A DNA stretch of 64,000 nt from Chthonobacter albigriseus (GCF_013839445.1 NZ_JACDIT010000001.1:1405935-1469934); one strand, 5' to 3'; counted from the first letter of the stretch, positions 10,356 to 18,959 are shown. Notes: generated from the sequence alone by a model not told the origin. Made by a program: numbers and translations.

Positions 10356-10440
10356 AGACGCCCGCAGATTGACTATATGATGGGGATCTGGATGCCCGCC
10401 ATCAAGCAAGCACCAGCGGGACCTTGAACCGGATCGCACG

Positions 10441-10656
10441 ATGACACCTGACGAGACGACCCACCAGCCCGCCTCCGAACAGCGCCGTCTGGAAGACCTG
10501 CCCCCGGCGGCACAGCGCGCCCTTCGGGAGGCCGAGGAGCGCCGGGCCGCCGCCGCGGCGGCGGAGCAGGCCCCGCGCGAGATCCAAGGCCGCGGCGGCC
10601 TGGAACCGGTCCGCTACGGCGACTGGGAGATCAAGGGACTGACGGCCGATTTCTGA
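10441..10656 (+). CDS. DUF1674 / SDHAF4-like succinate dehydrogenase assembly factor
   Basis: A 71-residue protein whose C-terminus, RGGLEPVRYGDWEIKGLTADF, split here as RGGLEPVRYGDWE then KGLTADF, is the hallmark of DUF1674, the family of mitochondrial SDHAF4 (Sdh8). The mitochondrial protein protects flavinylated SdhA before complex II assembly; an equivalent role in this bacterium is inferred from family membership. The N-terminal half is charged and probably disordered. It is divergent from htpX. Confidence 0.8.
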   Translation: MTPDETTHQPASEQRRLEDLPPAAQRALREAEERRAAAAAAEQAPREIQGRGGLEPVRYGDWEIKGLTADF

Positions 10657-10669
10657 GGGTGTCCTGAAA

Positions 10670-10697
10670 CGGGACGTGTCCCGATCCGGGACCGAGG
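10670..10697. repeat. Alternating GGGAC/GTCCC motifs after the SDHAF4-like gene
   Basis: CGGGAC-GT-GTCCCG (10670-10683) is followed by CGGGAC and, a few bases later, GTCCCG, giving alternating copies in the 296-base gap before the TadG-like gene. The gap otherwise shows no gene. It may form a hairpin after the SDHAF4-like stop codon, but no T-run follows, so it is not called a terminator. Confidence 0.3.
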
Positions 10698-10952
10698 GTC
10701 GTCCCGCAGGCGCGACCCCGCATCCCGATCTGTAGCGAACCGGACGGCCCACCGTAAACGAGCGGTGAACAAGCCCCTGGACGGCCCGTTGGCCGGTAAC
10801 CCTGGCAGACAATCCCTTCATTTTGAATCAATCACTTGGCATCCGCGACAGGGCTCGCGGAGGCGCTTTGGCGCGCTTCGGCACGTCTCCTGCGGAACTC
10901 CGGGCACGACACCCCGCCGGCGGCACGGCGGGTTCACGCACCGGAGGCCACG

Positions 10953-12206
10953 ATGCGCACCACCGTTTCCAAGCTGAAGTCCTCGATCACCCGTTTCCGC
11001 TCCGACGCCCGCGGTTCCATGGCGAGCCTGTTCGCCATCGCCAGCGCCGGTGTGTTTCTCACCGTTGGCGCTTCCGTCGACTTCGGCCAGTCGCTGAAGA
11101 TCCAGGCGACGATGACCGGCGCCGCCGACGCGGCCTCCCTGGTCGCCGCCAAGCTGGTCGCCTCCGGCGAGACCAACACCGCGACGATCAAGAAGGCCGC
11201 GCGCGACGCCTATGACGCCAATTTCCTGATCGAGACCAACCGCGGCTTCAAGACCGAGACCTTCGACGCCGTCCCGGACTTCACCACCAACGCGGTCAAG
11301 GTCACTGCCGGCGGCACCATGCCGACCGCCTTCATGGGCCTTGCCGGCATCAAGACCCTGCCGATCAATATCGCCTCGACCTCGCAGATCGACGGCAGCG
11401 TCATCGAGATCTCCATGATGCTGGACCTGACCGGCTCCATGGAGGAGATCACCGCCGACAAGAAGGGCAAGAAGATCACCGTCCTGGAGGCGGCCGCCAA
11501 GGACCTCGTCAAGACGCTGCTGCCCGCGACCGGCAAGCCGACGCAGGACGTTCGGATCAGCCTCGCGCCCTTCAGCGCCGGCGTCAACGCCGGCTCGCTC
11601 GCTGCCAAGGTCTCCGGCGGCAAGAGCGCCTCCTGCGTCCTGGAGCGCGCCTCCGGCACCACCGCCACCGATGCCTCGCCGATCGCCTCGCCCTTCAAGA
11701 AGGGCAGCGGCTGCCCCACCCGCGCCGTCATGCCGCTGACCGACGACCGCGCCGCGCTGCTGACCCGCCTCGACAAGCTGACCACCGGCGGCACCACCGC
11801 CGGCCACCTCGGCACGGCTTGGGCCTTCGGCCTCCTCTCCCCGGTCTGGAGCGACGTGCTCGTCGGCAGCGAGCCGGCTTCCTACGGCGACAAGGACGTC
11901 AAGAAGATCGCCATCCTGATGACGGACGGCCTCTACAACACCTGGGGCGGCACCATGAGCGGCGCCAACGTCGCCAAGTCGATGGCCGAGGCTGTCGCCA
12001 CCTGCACCGCGATGAAGAGCGCCGGCATCACCGTCTACGCCGTTGGCTTCGAACTCGCCGACGCCGACGCCAAGAAGACGCTGAAGGACTGTGCCTCTGT
12101 CGAGGGAGGCGCCCCGCTCTTCTTCGACGCCAAGAACGGCGCCGAACTGCTCGCCGCCTACAAGGCGATCGCCAACCAGATCCAGCGCCTCCGCCTCTCG
12201 GTCTGA
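10953..12206 (+). CDS. TadG-like protein with von Willebrand factor A domain
   Basis: 417 residues from an ATG preceded by GGAGG; a longer in-frame start at 10836 lacks such a site. The N-terminus (about 17-60) is a TadE/TadG-type segment, FRSDARGSMASLFAIASAG, with one membrane helix and the DAASLVAAK helix that follows. A von Willebrand A domain begins near residue 150 with MMLDLTGSM, a MIDAS-like DxTGS motif. Such proteins act in Flp/Tad pilus assembly or at the cell envelope. No other tad or cpa genes are nearby, so this looks like an orphan copy. A strong terminator follows. Confidence 0.8.
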   Translation: MRTTVSKLKSSITRFRSDARGSMASLFAIASAGVFLTVGASVDFGQSLKIQATMTGAADAASLVAAKLVASGETNTATIKKAARDAYDANFLIETNRGFKTETFDAVPDFTTNAVKVTAGGTMPTAFMGLAGIKTLPINIASTSQIDGSVIEISMMLDLTGSMEEITADKKGKKITVLEAAAKDLVKTLLPATGKPTQDVRISLAPFSAGVNAGSLAAKVSGGKSASCVLERASGTTATDASPIASPFKKGSGCPTRAVMPLTDDRAALLTRLDKLTTGGTTAGHLGTAWAFGLLSPVWSDVLVGSEPASYGDKDVKKIAILMTDGLYNTWGGTMSGANVAKSMAEAVATCTAMKSAGITVYAVGFELADADAKKTLKDCASVEGGAPLFFDAKNGAELLAAYKAIANQIQRLRLSV

Positions 12207-12582
12207 GACCCCGGCCGTCCACCACCCCGGACGGGCAGGCCCCCGCCGTCATCACGACGGCGGGGGTTTCGCGTAGCGCCACCATCGCGGGAGGCGGACA
12301 CATCCTGATACGAGAATCCTTGTTTTCGCCACGGTCTCGCCCATCCGGGACCATGCGACGCTGGCAGCTTAAGCCTCGGTTGTCTCGGGATCCCTTCTTC
12401 TGATCCCGGCTTTTCCAGCCCCCCAGCCCCCCGGGGTCGCGTTCGAAAGGGCATCGCGGGCTTCACCCCCCGCGTTCCGAGACAACCTCCTTCCCCTCGT
12501 TGACGGATCGCCACGAAGGTGCGTTGCCCGCGTCTGCGGGGAATGCTACTCGCAAGCCCCATTCGCCGCCGAGACCGTCCCG
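12207..12582. other. Intergenic region between the TadG-like gene and dsbB
   Basis: 376 bases. The first part holds the intrinsic terminator at 12240-12269. The rest, with several C-rich runs, shows no reading frame of convincing composition; the dsbB promoter probably lies within it, but no clear -35/-10 pair was picked. Confidence 0.5.
12240..12269 (+). terminator. Intrinsic terminator of the TadG-like gene
   Basis: CCCCCGCCGTC (12240-12250), loop ATCAC, GACGGCGGGGG (12256-12266), then TTT. An 11-bp perfect GC-rich stem 34 bases after the stop codon; the T-run is short. Confidence 0.8.
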
Positions 12583-13104
12583 ATGACCGCCCCCGTAAGC
12601 CCGTCGATCCAGCCCGCTCCGCTGCGCGCGCCGTTGCTCGCCCTGCTCATCGGCTTGGCCGCAATCCTCGGCGCCTGGGGGTTCCAGATCATCGGCGGCT
12701 ACGTGCCCTGCAAGCTCTGCCTTCAGGAGCGGCTCTTCTACTATGCCGGCCTGCCGCTGCTGCTGCTCGCGATCCTGCTTCGCCGCTGGATGCCGCGGGC
12801 GGCGCGCCTTCTCTCGCTCCTGGCCGGACTGGTCTTCCTCGCCGGCGTCGGCCTCGGCGGCTACCATGCCGGCGCCGAATACGATTTCTGGCTCGGCCCG
12901 TCCGACTGCGGCGGCGGCGTCGCGCCCGTCACCGACGCGGCCGATCTGCTGTCGCAGATGAAGAACACCCGCCTCGTCTCGTGTTCGGAGGCCTCGGTCG
13001 ACCTGTTCGGCCTGTCCTTCGCCGGGTGGAACGTCGTCGCATCGCTCGCTGTGGCGCTGCTGGCCCTGCGGGGCGCCTTCGCCTCGGAAAAGGCCGTTCT
13101 CTGA
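12583..13104 (+). CDS. dsbB: Disulfide bond formation protein B
   Basis: 173-residue inner-membrane oxidase that re-oxidises DsbA and passes electrons to quinone. Four hydrophobic segments are visible (about 18-36, 52-67, 74-93, 143-165). The first periplasmic pair is Cys43-Lys-Leu-Cys46 and the second pair is Cys109 and Cys134, so both redox pairs are present. It ends two bases before the convergent DUF924 gene. Confidence 0.92.
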   Translation: MTAPVSPSIQPAPLRAPLLALLIGLAAILGAWGFQIIGGYVPCKLCLQERLFYYAGLPLLLLAILLRRWMPRAARLLSLLAGLVFLAGVGLGGYHAGAEYDFWLGPSDCGGGVAPVTDAADLLSQMKNTRLVSCSEASVDLFGLSFAGWNVVASLAVALLALRGAFASEKAVL

Positions 13105-13106
13105 TC

Positions 13107-13649
13107 TCAGGCGCGGAAGCCGCCGGATTGGAGGTAGGCGATCTCCTCCGGCGTCGAGGTCCTCCCCAGGATCTCGTTGCGATGGGGAAACCGCCCGAAC
13201 CGGCGGATCGCGTCCATGTGCACGAGCGCGTAGTAGTCGAGTTCGCGGTTCTTCAGCGCGCGGAAGAGGTCGACCGACCGCGTCTGGGCCGCGATGTCCT
13301 CCGCGTGCTCGAACGGCAGGTAGAAGAAGGCCCGCACATCCACCGGAAAGGCCTCCGGGAAGCGCTTCTCCACCGCCCGCTCCGCGATCTTGAGAGCCTT
13401 GGCGTCTGTTGCGAACGCCCGCGGCGTCCGCCGGAAGATGTTGCGCGGGATCTGGTCCAGCAGGATCAGGAGGGCCAACGTTCCGTGCGGCGTCGCCTCC
13501 CAATCGTCGAGATCGCCGGCGGCCGCCTGCTCGTGCAGCGCGCCGAGCGCCTCCGCGCAGCGCGCGTCGAAGTCCGCGCCGCCCGCGAACCAGGCCGCCG
13601 GTCCGGCGTCCCACCAGAAGCTCAGAACGTCGATCGCAGCGTCGGTCAT
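13107..13649 (-). CDS. DUF924 family protein
   Basis: 180 residues, full length for DUF924. Family hallmarks are VLSFWW near the start, LALLILLDQIPRNIFR, AFFYLPFEHAED and the HMDAIRRFGRFPHRNEILGR region. DUF924 proteins are all-helical, TPR-like, and have no established function. The ATG at 13649 has GGAGG upstream. It lies 23 bases after the acyl-CoA synthetase on the same strand and is probably co-transcribed, though no functional link is evident. Confidence 0.9.
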   Translation of the reverse strand: MTDAAIDVLSFWWDAGPAAWFAGGADFDARCAEALGALHEQAAAGDLDDWEATPHGTLALLILLDQIPRNIFRRTPRAFATDAKALKIAERAVEKRFPEAFPVDVRAFFYLPFEHAEDIAAQTRSVDLFRALKNRELDYYALVHMDAIRRFGRFPHRNEILGRTSTPEEIAYLQSGGFRA

Positions 13650-13672
13650 CTCAGATCCTCCGGCAGGTTGCC

Positions 13673-15469
13673 TCAGAGCCGCACGTCTCCCCGCGCGATC
13701 GCATCGTAGCCGGCGGCATCGAGCCTCACGTAGCACTGTTCGCGCGGGTCGAGGAAGAAGAGCGGATCCTCGATTCGGTGTGGATCGAAGCCCTCGGAGG
13801 CGAGGTCCACCTTCTTCAGCTTGAACGTTCCGGTGGTCTCGATCTCGCTCTTGAGCCTCAGGAACAGGGGCTTGGCATAGGCAGGCAGCTGCTGGTCCAG
13901 GTGGCGGGAGAGCGCCTTCAGGTCGATGTCGTCGGCCGCCACGATGGCCGCCATGCCCGCGCGTCCCTCGCTCCCGGGCACCTGCACGCCGTAGACGTTG
14001 GGCGTCATCACGCCGGGAAACACGCCGAGCGCCTCCGCCACTTCGGAGGTCGCGACGTTCTCGCCCTTCCAGCGGAAGGTATCGCCGATGCGGTCGATGA
14101 AGAAGTAATAGCCGAGGCTGTCCTTGCGCACGAGGTCGCCGGTCCGGAACCACCGGTCGCCCGTCTTGAACACGTCGGTGAGGATCTTCTTCTCCGTCGC
14201 CGCCTGGTCCGCGTATCCCTCGAAGCGCTGGCTCGGCTTCTTCGGGTCGTTGACGATCTCGGAGACGAGTTCGCCCACTTCGTCCGGCGCGCATTCCACG
14301 CAGCGCCCGTCCATGTCGCGCACCTCCCGGTCGGCGGTGACATCGTACTTGATCACCTTGAGCAGGAACTTGCGCTCCAGATACTTCGGCACCCGCCCGA
14401 TCGAGCCTGCCTTGCCGTCGAGGTTGAACAGCACGGCGTTGCCTTCCGTCGAGGCGTACCACTCCAGGATCTGCGGGATCGCGAACCGCTCCTTGAACGG
14501 CAACCATACGTCGGGCCGAAGGCCGTTTCCGCTCATGATCCTCAGCCGGTGGGCGCGCTCCCGTGGATGCCGCGGCGAGTTGAGCAGGTAGCGGCAGAGC
14601 TCGCCGATGTACTGGGCCATGCTGCAGTTGTTGTCGACGATGTCGTCCCAGAACTGCCGGGCCGAGAACCGTTTGGCGATCATCACCGATCCCCCCACGG
14701 TCAGGACGGTGCCGACGGCGAGCACGCCGCCCGACGTGTGGTAGAGCGGCAGGCAGACATACATCCGGTCCTCGGCGGTCGCCTTCATCGCGGCCGAGAA
14801 GCCGTTCATGATGGCGAGCACCCGGTAGTGGTTGATGTTCGCGGCCTTGGGCAGGCCCGTGGTACCGGACGTGTAGATGAAGAGGCAACGGTCGTTGGAG
14901 GTGAGCGCCGGAACCTCGCCCGGCGCAAGATCGGCGTCCGACAGGCCGTCCAGCACGGGTTCCAGCGGCGTCCCCACCGTATCGGCACCGATCGTCCACA
15001 CCTTGGGCGCTGACGGCACGAAACCCTCGGCGCTTTGCCAGGCTTCGATCAGGTCGCCGGACACGATCACATGACGGGCCTTCGCGATCCCGACGCAATG
15101 AGCAAGCGATACCCCGGCCAAGTTGGTGTTGAGCAGCGCGACGACGCCGCCGGCGCGTGTGATCCCCAGCCAAACCGCCAGGTACTCCGGCCGGTTCGAC
15201 ATCATGAGCGCCACCACGTCGCCCTTGCGGATGCCGTTGGCGATCGCCCAGCGTGCGTATCGGTTGCCGCGCTTATGGAACTGCGCATAGGTGAGATGCT
15301 CGCCTTCACCCATCAGCGCGGTACGCTCGCCGAACCGGGCGGCCAGATCCTCCACGACCCGCGGCCAGGTCAGGTCGGGCGTCCTCGCGATCCGCGTCAC
15401 CCGCTTCAACATGCGGACCGCGCCGCTCAGATACGCCCACTCGCTGCGTGCTCGCTCGCCGAAGCTCAT
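13673..15469 (-). CDS. Long-chain/very-long-chain acyl-CoA synthetase (FATP-like)
   Basis: 598-residue AMP-forming ligase activating fatty acids to acyl-CoA. The ATP-binding loop is YTSGTTGLPKAA, the A5-type motif is YASTEGN, and KTGDRWFRTGDLV is the hinge-region motif; the C-terminal KLKK region is present. The arrangement resembles the fatty acid transport protein / FadD6 branch more than E. coli FadD. The ATG at 15469 has GGAGGAGGA nine bases upstream; an in-frame start at 15526 is less likely. A promoter with an embedded palindrome lies just upstream, hinting at control by a fatty-acid or branched-chain catabolism regulator. Confidence 0.88.
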   Translation of the reverse strand: MSFGERARSEWAYLSGAVRMLKRVTRIARTPDLTWPRVVEDLAARFGERTALMGEGEHLTYAQFHKRGNRYARWAIANGIRKGDVVALMMSNRPEYLAVWLGITRAGGVVALLNTNLAGVSLAHCVGIAKARHVIVSGDLIEAWQSAEGFVPSAPKVWTIGADTVGTPLEPVLDGLSDADLAPGEVPALTSNDRCLFIYTSGTTGLPKAANINHYRVLAIMNGFSAAMKATAEDRMYVCLPLYHTSGGVLAVGTVLTVGGSVMIAKRFSARQFWDDIVDNNCSMAQYIGELCRYLLNSPRHPRERAHRLRIMSGNGLRPDVWLPFKERFAIPQILEWYASTEGNAVLFNLDGKAGSIGRVPKYLERKFLLKVIKYDVTADREVRDMDGRCVECAPDEVGELVSEIVNDPKKPSQRFEGYADQAATEKKILTDVFKTGDRWFRTGDLVRKDSLGYYFFIDRIGDTFRWKGENVATSEVAEALGVFPGVMTPNVYGVQVPGSEGRAGMAAIVAADDIDLKALSRHLDQQLPAYAKPLFLRLKSEIETTGTFKLKKVDLASEGFDPHRIEDPLFFLDPREQCYVRLDAAGYDAIARGDVRL

Positions 15470-15521
15470 GCCTGCGTGTCCTCCTCCCGGACTGGGTTGC
15501 TCTGACGGCCCCCTGCATTGG

Positions 15522-15550
15522 CTCATATGTTACGTGAACGTAAGCGTCAA
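15522..15550 (-). promoter_or_regulatory. Promoter with palindromic operator for the acyl-CoA synthetase
   Basis: Read on the minus strand, TTGACG (15550-15545), a 17-base spacer and TATGAG (15527-15522) form a promoter. The spacer holds the perfect palindrome TTACGT-TC-ACGTAA (15543-15530). An operator sitting between -35 and -10 is the classic layout for MerR-family activators, and the sequence resembles LiuR-type sites as remembered; the regulator is not in the window. Confidence 0.5.
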
Positions 15551-15679
15551 CCGGAAACGGTCTGCCGCCGCTGCTTCTGCTGGCCTGCGACCATAGGCGG
15601 GATTAAACCTTTCCTCCGTCCGCCTATGTGATGATCGGCCAACCGCAGAAAAGCACAAGAAGTGTGAGGAACGCCCCAG

Positions 15680-16189
15680 ATGAAAACCATCCTTTCGGCC
15701 GCTGCTCTCCTGGCTGCTCTCATTATCCCACCGTTCGCCGCTCCCCCCGCTCTGGCGCAGGCGATGACCGAGGCCGAGGTCGAGGTTCCCATGGTGACCG
15801 TGGGAGACCTGGAGATCGCTGCTCCCTGGGCCCGCGCGACGCCGCCCGGCCAGAAGGTGAGCGCCGTCTACTTCCTGATCCGCAACAAGTCCGACAAACC
15901 CATTTCGCTCATCGGGGCCTCCTCGCCCGTCGCCGGATCCGTTGTGCTCCATACAATGAAGGCGCCGAACGGCTTTCCGCAGATGACGGCGATTGACGCG
16001 ATCGAGATACCGCCCAAGAGCGAAGTCGAATTCCAGCCCGGCAGCTACCATCTGATGCTCCTGGGCTTGAACACGATGTTGAGCATCGGTAAGGCCTACG
16101 ACGTGACGCTCAAGTTCTCCGACGGCACCGAAGCCGCCCTGAAGGCGGCCGTCTGGGACGTCGGCATGGTCCGGGTGATGAAGCAATGA
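15680..16189 (+). CDS. Copper chaperone PCuAC
   Basis: 169-residue periplasmic protein with a clear signal peptide (about 1-27, ending APPALAQA). The Cu(I) site typical of PCuAC is present: His91 and Met93 in VLHTMK, Met102, and His124 with Met126 in YHLML. PCuAC delivers copper to the CuA/CuB centres of cytochrome c oxidase together with Sco. It overlaps the sco start in ATGA, so translation is coupled. Confidence 0.93.
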   Translation: MKTILSAAALLAALIIPPFAAPPALAQAMTEAEVEVPMVTVGDLEIAAPWARATPPGQKVSAVYFLIRNKSDKPISLIGASSPVAGSVVLHTMKAPNGFPQMTAIDAIEIPPKSEVEFQPGSYHLMLLGLNTMLSIGKAYDVTLKFSDGTEAALKAAVWDVGMVRVMKQ

Positions 16190-16794
16190 ACGCCTTGAGA
16201 GTGGTCCGCCTGCTCACCTGGGCCCTTGTCGTGGTGCTGGCCGGCGTGACCGGCTACATCGTCTGGCAAGGCCGGCAGGCAGGACCGCAAGACGTGGTCG
16301 GCAGCGGCGAGGCTGCGGTGGGCGGGCCGTTCACGCTGGTGGACACCAATGGCCGGACGATCACGGAGAAGGATCTCGCCGGCAAGCCCTACGCCATCTT
16401 CTTCGGTTTCACCCACTGCCCCGACGTCTGCCCCACCACGCTGGCGGAACTCAGCGTGCTGATGGGCGAGATGGGGGCCGACGCCGAGAAGCTCAACGTG
16501 GTGTTCGTCACGGTCGATCCGGAACGGGACACCCCGGAAAGCCTGAAGAGCTACCTGTCATCTTTTTCGGACAAGGTGATCGGCCTTTCCGGCACCGAGG
16601 ATCAGGTCGCCGACGTCGTTGCCAAGTACAGGGTCTACCGCCGCAAGGTTCCAACCGAAGGCGGCGACTACACCATGGACCACACGGCGGCCGTCTTCCT
16701 GATGGGCGCCGACGGACGGTTCCGCGGGACCATCTCCTACGGCGAGGCGCAGGCCGACGCGCTCGCCAAGCTCCAGCGTCTGGTCGCCGGCTGA
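16186..16794 (+). CDS. SCO/SenC/PrrC family copper-binding protein
   Basis: 202 residues with a single N-terminal membrane anchor (about 7-28) and a thioredoxin-like periplasmic domain. The copper ligands are Cys78 and Cys82 in CPDVC and His166 in DHTAAV. Sco proteins reduce or metallate the CuA site of cytochrome oxidase subunit II. It partners the upstream PCuAC gene by a 4-base overlap. No oxidase genes lie in the window. Confidence 0.95.
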   Translation: MNALRVVRLLTWALVVVLAGVTGYIVWQGRQAGPQDVVGSGEAAVGGPFTLVDTNGRTITEKDLAGKPYAIFFGFTHCPDVCPTTLAELSVLMGEMGADAEKLNVVFVTVDPERDTPESLKSYLSSFSDKVIGLSGTEDQVADVVAKYRVYRRKVPTEGGDYTMDHTAAVFLMGADGRFRGTISYGEAQADALAKLQRLVAG

Positions 16795-16856
16795 GAGCGA
16801 GGCGTTTGATCCATGGCAATGGAAAGCCCTGGCGACCGGGCGTATAGTTCGTCAGT

Positions 16857-16873
16857 GGACGGTCCCACCGTCC
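16857..16873. repeat. Palindrome GGACGGT-CCC-ACCGTCC
   Basis: Perfect 7-bp inverted repeat between sco and the first small membrane gene. A TATAGT hexamer at 16843-16848 lies just before it. It could be a leader hairpin or operator for the small-gene/tusA run; no T-run follows. Confidence 0.35.
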
Positions 16874-16890
16874 GGGAAATGGAATTCGGT

Positions 16891-17037
16891 ATGAACGCGC
16901 GCTTGGCGACGGTGGTGACGTGGGGCGGGGGTGGTCTCATCCTGGCTGCCGGCGTGCTCGCTTTTGCGCTGCAGATCCTGCAGGGCGAGTCCGTCTTCGC
17001 GGCGCGCCTCCTCGCCGGCCTCGCCGGCTGCCTCTGA
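16891..17037 (+). CDS. Small predicted membrane protein (unknown)
   Basis: About 48 residues beginning MNARLATVVTWGGGG with a single hydrophobic helix (about 13-30, ILAAGVLAFALQIL) and ending AGLAGCL. I do not recognise the family. In-frame ATGs at 16879 and 16813 would lengthen it, but the extra codons have lower G/C at third positions, so they look non-coding. It is followed after four bases by a second small membrane gene which in turn touches tusA, so the three are probably one translational unit. Confidence 0.45.
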   Translation: MNARLATVVTWGGGGLILAAGVLAFALQILQGESVFAARLLAGLAGCL

Positions 17038-17041
17038 CGAG

Positions 17042-17221
17042 ATGGGCATGGACACCGACCCGCACTCCGCCAAGCCGAGCCGGACGCAAGCTTCGCGCAT
17101 GGATCTGGTCGCATCGGTGGTTCTCCCACTTGCGGTCATGGGTCTCGGCGTCGCCCTGTCGGCCGAGGCGAGCGGCGGCCTGAACGCCCTCGTCGACATC
17201 TGCCTGTCCGTCATCCGCTGA
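17042..17221 (+). CDS. Small predicted membrane protein coupled to tusA (unknown)
   Basis: 59 residues starting MGMDTDPHSAKPS, with a hydrophobic segment (about 20-37, LVASVVLPLAVMGLGVAL) and an end DICLSVIR. No family is recognised. Its TGA shares one base with the tusA ATG (TGATG), which implies translational coupling and supports it being a real gene. A second in-frame ATG two codons later is also possible. Confidence 0.5.
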   Translation: MGMDTDPHSAKPSRTQASRMDLVASVVLPLAVMGLGVALSAEASGGLNALVDICLSVIR

Positions 17222-17490
17222 TGTCAGCCGGAAAGCCGTCCGCTTCGGAAGCTTTCGACGCGGCAAACGCCGAGATCCTCGACGTCCGTGGTCTCCTTTG
17301 CCCGCTCCCGGTCCTGAAGGCCCGCAAGGCGATCGGGCGGCTGCCTCTCGGCGGTCGCCTTCTCGTCGAGGCCACCGACCCGATGGCCGCGATCGACGTT
17401 CCCCATTTCTGCAACGAGAACGGTCACACGCTGCTCGCGACCGAGCGCGACGGGGACCTCATCCGCTTCCTGATCGAACGCGGTCGCTGA
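17221..17490 (+). CDS. TusA-like sulfurtransferase
   Basis: 89 residues of the TusA/SirA fold with the conserved CPLP motif (Cys27-Pro30) in DVRGLLCPLPVLKARK. Proteins of this fold relay persulfide sulfur, for example to tRNA 2-thiolation or molybdopterin systems; the exact partner cannot be told here. The sequence is close to the generic TusA group and has an extended N-terminus of about 17 residues. Its start overlaps the stop of the preceding small membrane gene. Confidence 0.85.
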   Translation: MSAGKPSASEAFDAANAEILDVRGLLCPLPVLKARKAIGRLPLGGRLLVEATDPMAAIDVPHFCNENGHTLLATERDGDLIRFLIERGR

Positions 17491-17495
17491 CCGGG

Positions 17496-18872
17496 TCAGG
17501 GCCGGCGCACCCGGACCTTCAGCAGCAGCACTCCCCCGACCAGGAACAGACCGATCAGCGGCACCACCCCGAAACGCTGGCTGCCGGACAACTGCGTGGT
17601 CAGACCCACCAGCAGCGGCCCCATGAAGCTGGTGATCTTGCCCGTCAGGGCGAACAGCCCGAAGAACTGGCCGATCCTGTCCGCCGGGGCCACCCGGCAG
17701 AGCAGCGTGCGCGAGGCCGCCTGCACCGGCCCGGCGGCAAGCCCGATCAGTCCGCCGAGCACCAGGTAGAGCTTTTCCGGCCACGAGGCGTAGAGGCCGT
17801 CGCCCGGGGCGGGAGGGGTCACCGGCACCACGAACAGCACATGCGCGGGATCGATGGAGAGGATCCCGACCGCCGCCGCGGTGAGCAGGCCGAGCGCGCC
17901 GAGCACCACCGGTTTGGAGCCGAAGCGATCGTCGAGCCGCCCGCCGACGAAGGCTCCGATGGTGCCGGTGATCGTAAGGAGGATGCCGAAGATCCCGATC
18001 TCGATCGTTCCCCAACCGAGCACGCCCGCGGCATAGACCCCGCCGAAGGCGAACAGGGCGATCAGGCCGTCCGTGTAGATCATGTTCGCGGCGAGGAAGA
18101 AGGCCGCATCCTTCATCTGGCGCAACGACCTGAGCGTTTCCAGGAGCGATCCTGCGCCCGCCCGGACCGCCTCCCCCACCCGCATCCGACCCGGCGTGTC
18201 CGGCGTGAACAACAGCAGCGGCGTGACGAACACGGCGAACCAGAGCGCCGAAAGCGGCCCGACCGCCCGGTCGCCCTCCCGCAGGGCCGGGTCGAGCCCG
18301 AAGATCGGGTCCAGCCCCGCGAGGGTCTTGCCGGTGACCGGGTCGCCGGCCATGAGCGCGAGCGTCAGCGCCAGGCTCACCAGCCCGCCGATGTAGCCGA
18401 CCGCCCAACCCGTTCCGGACAGCCGACCGATCCGCTCCGGCGGCACGAGGCTCGGGATCATCGCGTTGTTGAACACGGCCGCATATTCCACGCCGATCGT
18501 CCCGATCGCGAACAGCAGCAGCGCCAGCGGCACGGCCATCGGCGCCCCCGGCACCACGAACCAGAGGCCGGCGGACGCCGCCGCCATCATGAACCCGAAC
18601 AGGGCGACGAAGGGCTTGCGTCGGCCCGCCGCGTCCGCCACGGCGCCGAGGAGCGGCGCCGTCAGCGCGATGACCAGCCCCGCGGCAGCCGTCGCATAGC
18701 CCCAGAGGGCTTGGCCCTCGACGGGACTCGACGCCACCGCCGCCGCGAAGAAGGGCGCGAACACGAAGGTGGTGACAAGCGTGTAGAACGGCTGGGTCGA
18801 GCAATCGAACAGCAGCCAGCCGAGGATGCCGGCCCGCGGCACGTCCTGGGGTCGGGATGCGACAGTGGCCAT
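17496..18872 (-). CDS. MFS transporter, UMF1/Atg22-like
   Basis: 458-residue membrane transporter with about 12 helices. The N-terminal FDCSTQPFYTLVTTFVFAPFF pattern (split: FDCSTQPFYTL, then VTTFVFAPFF) and the ADAAGRRKPF loop between helices 2 and 3 are typical of the UMF1 (Atg22-like) branch; FNNAMIPSLVPPERIGRLSG is another family feature. Substrate unknown. The ATG at 18872 has a GGAG site; a start at 18917 is less likely. Convergent with tusA, 5 bases apart. Confidence 0.85.
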   Translation of the reverse strand: MATVASRPQDVPRAGILGWLLFDCSTQPFYTLVTTFVFAPFFAAAVASSPVEGQALWGYATAAAGLVIALTAPLLGAVADAAGRRKPFVALFGFMMAAASAGLWFVVPGAPMAVPLALLLFAIGTIGVEYAAVFNNAMIPSLVPPERIGRLSGTGWAVGYIGGLVSLALTLALMAGDPVTGKTLAGLDPIFGLDPALREGDRAVGPLSALWFAVFVTPLLLFTPDTPGRMRVGEAVRAGAGSLLETLRSLRQMKDAAFFLAANMIYTDGLIALFAFGGVYAAGVLGWGTIEIGIFGILLTITGTIGAFVGGRLDDRFGSKPVVLGALGLLTAAAVGILSIDPAHVLFVVPVTPPAPGDGLYASWPEKLYLVLGGLIGLAAGPVQAASRTLLCRVAPADRIGQFFGLFALTGKITSFMGPLLVGLTTQLSGSQRFGVVPLIGLFLVGGVLLLKVRVRRP

Positions 18873-18959
18873 GACATCTCCGGCGGGCAGGCGCCGTCGA
18901 TTCGCACGGCGCGCCAATCAGGCGTCAAAACCGATAGGCCGGCAACCCCGCCGGGCGCG

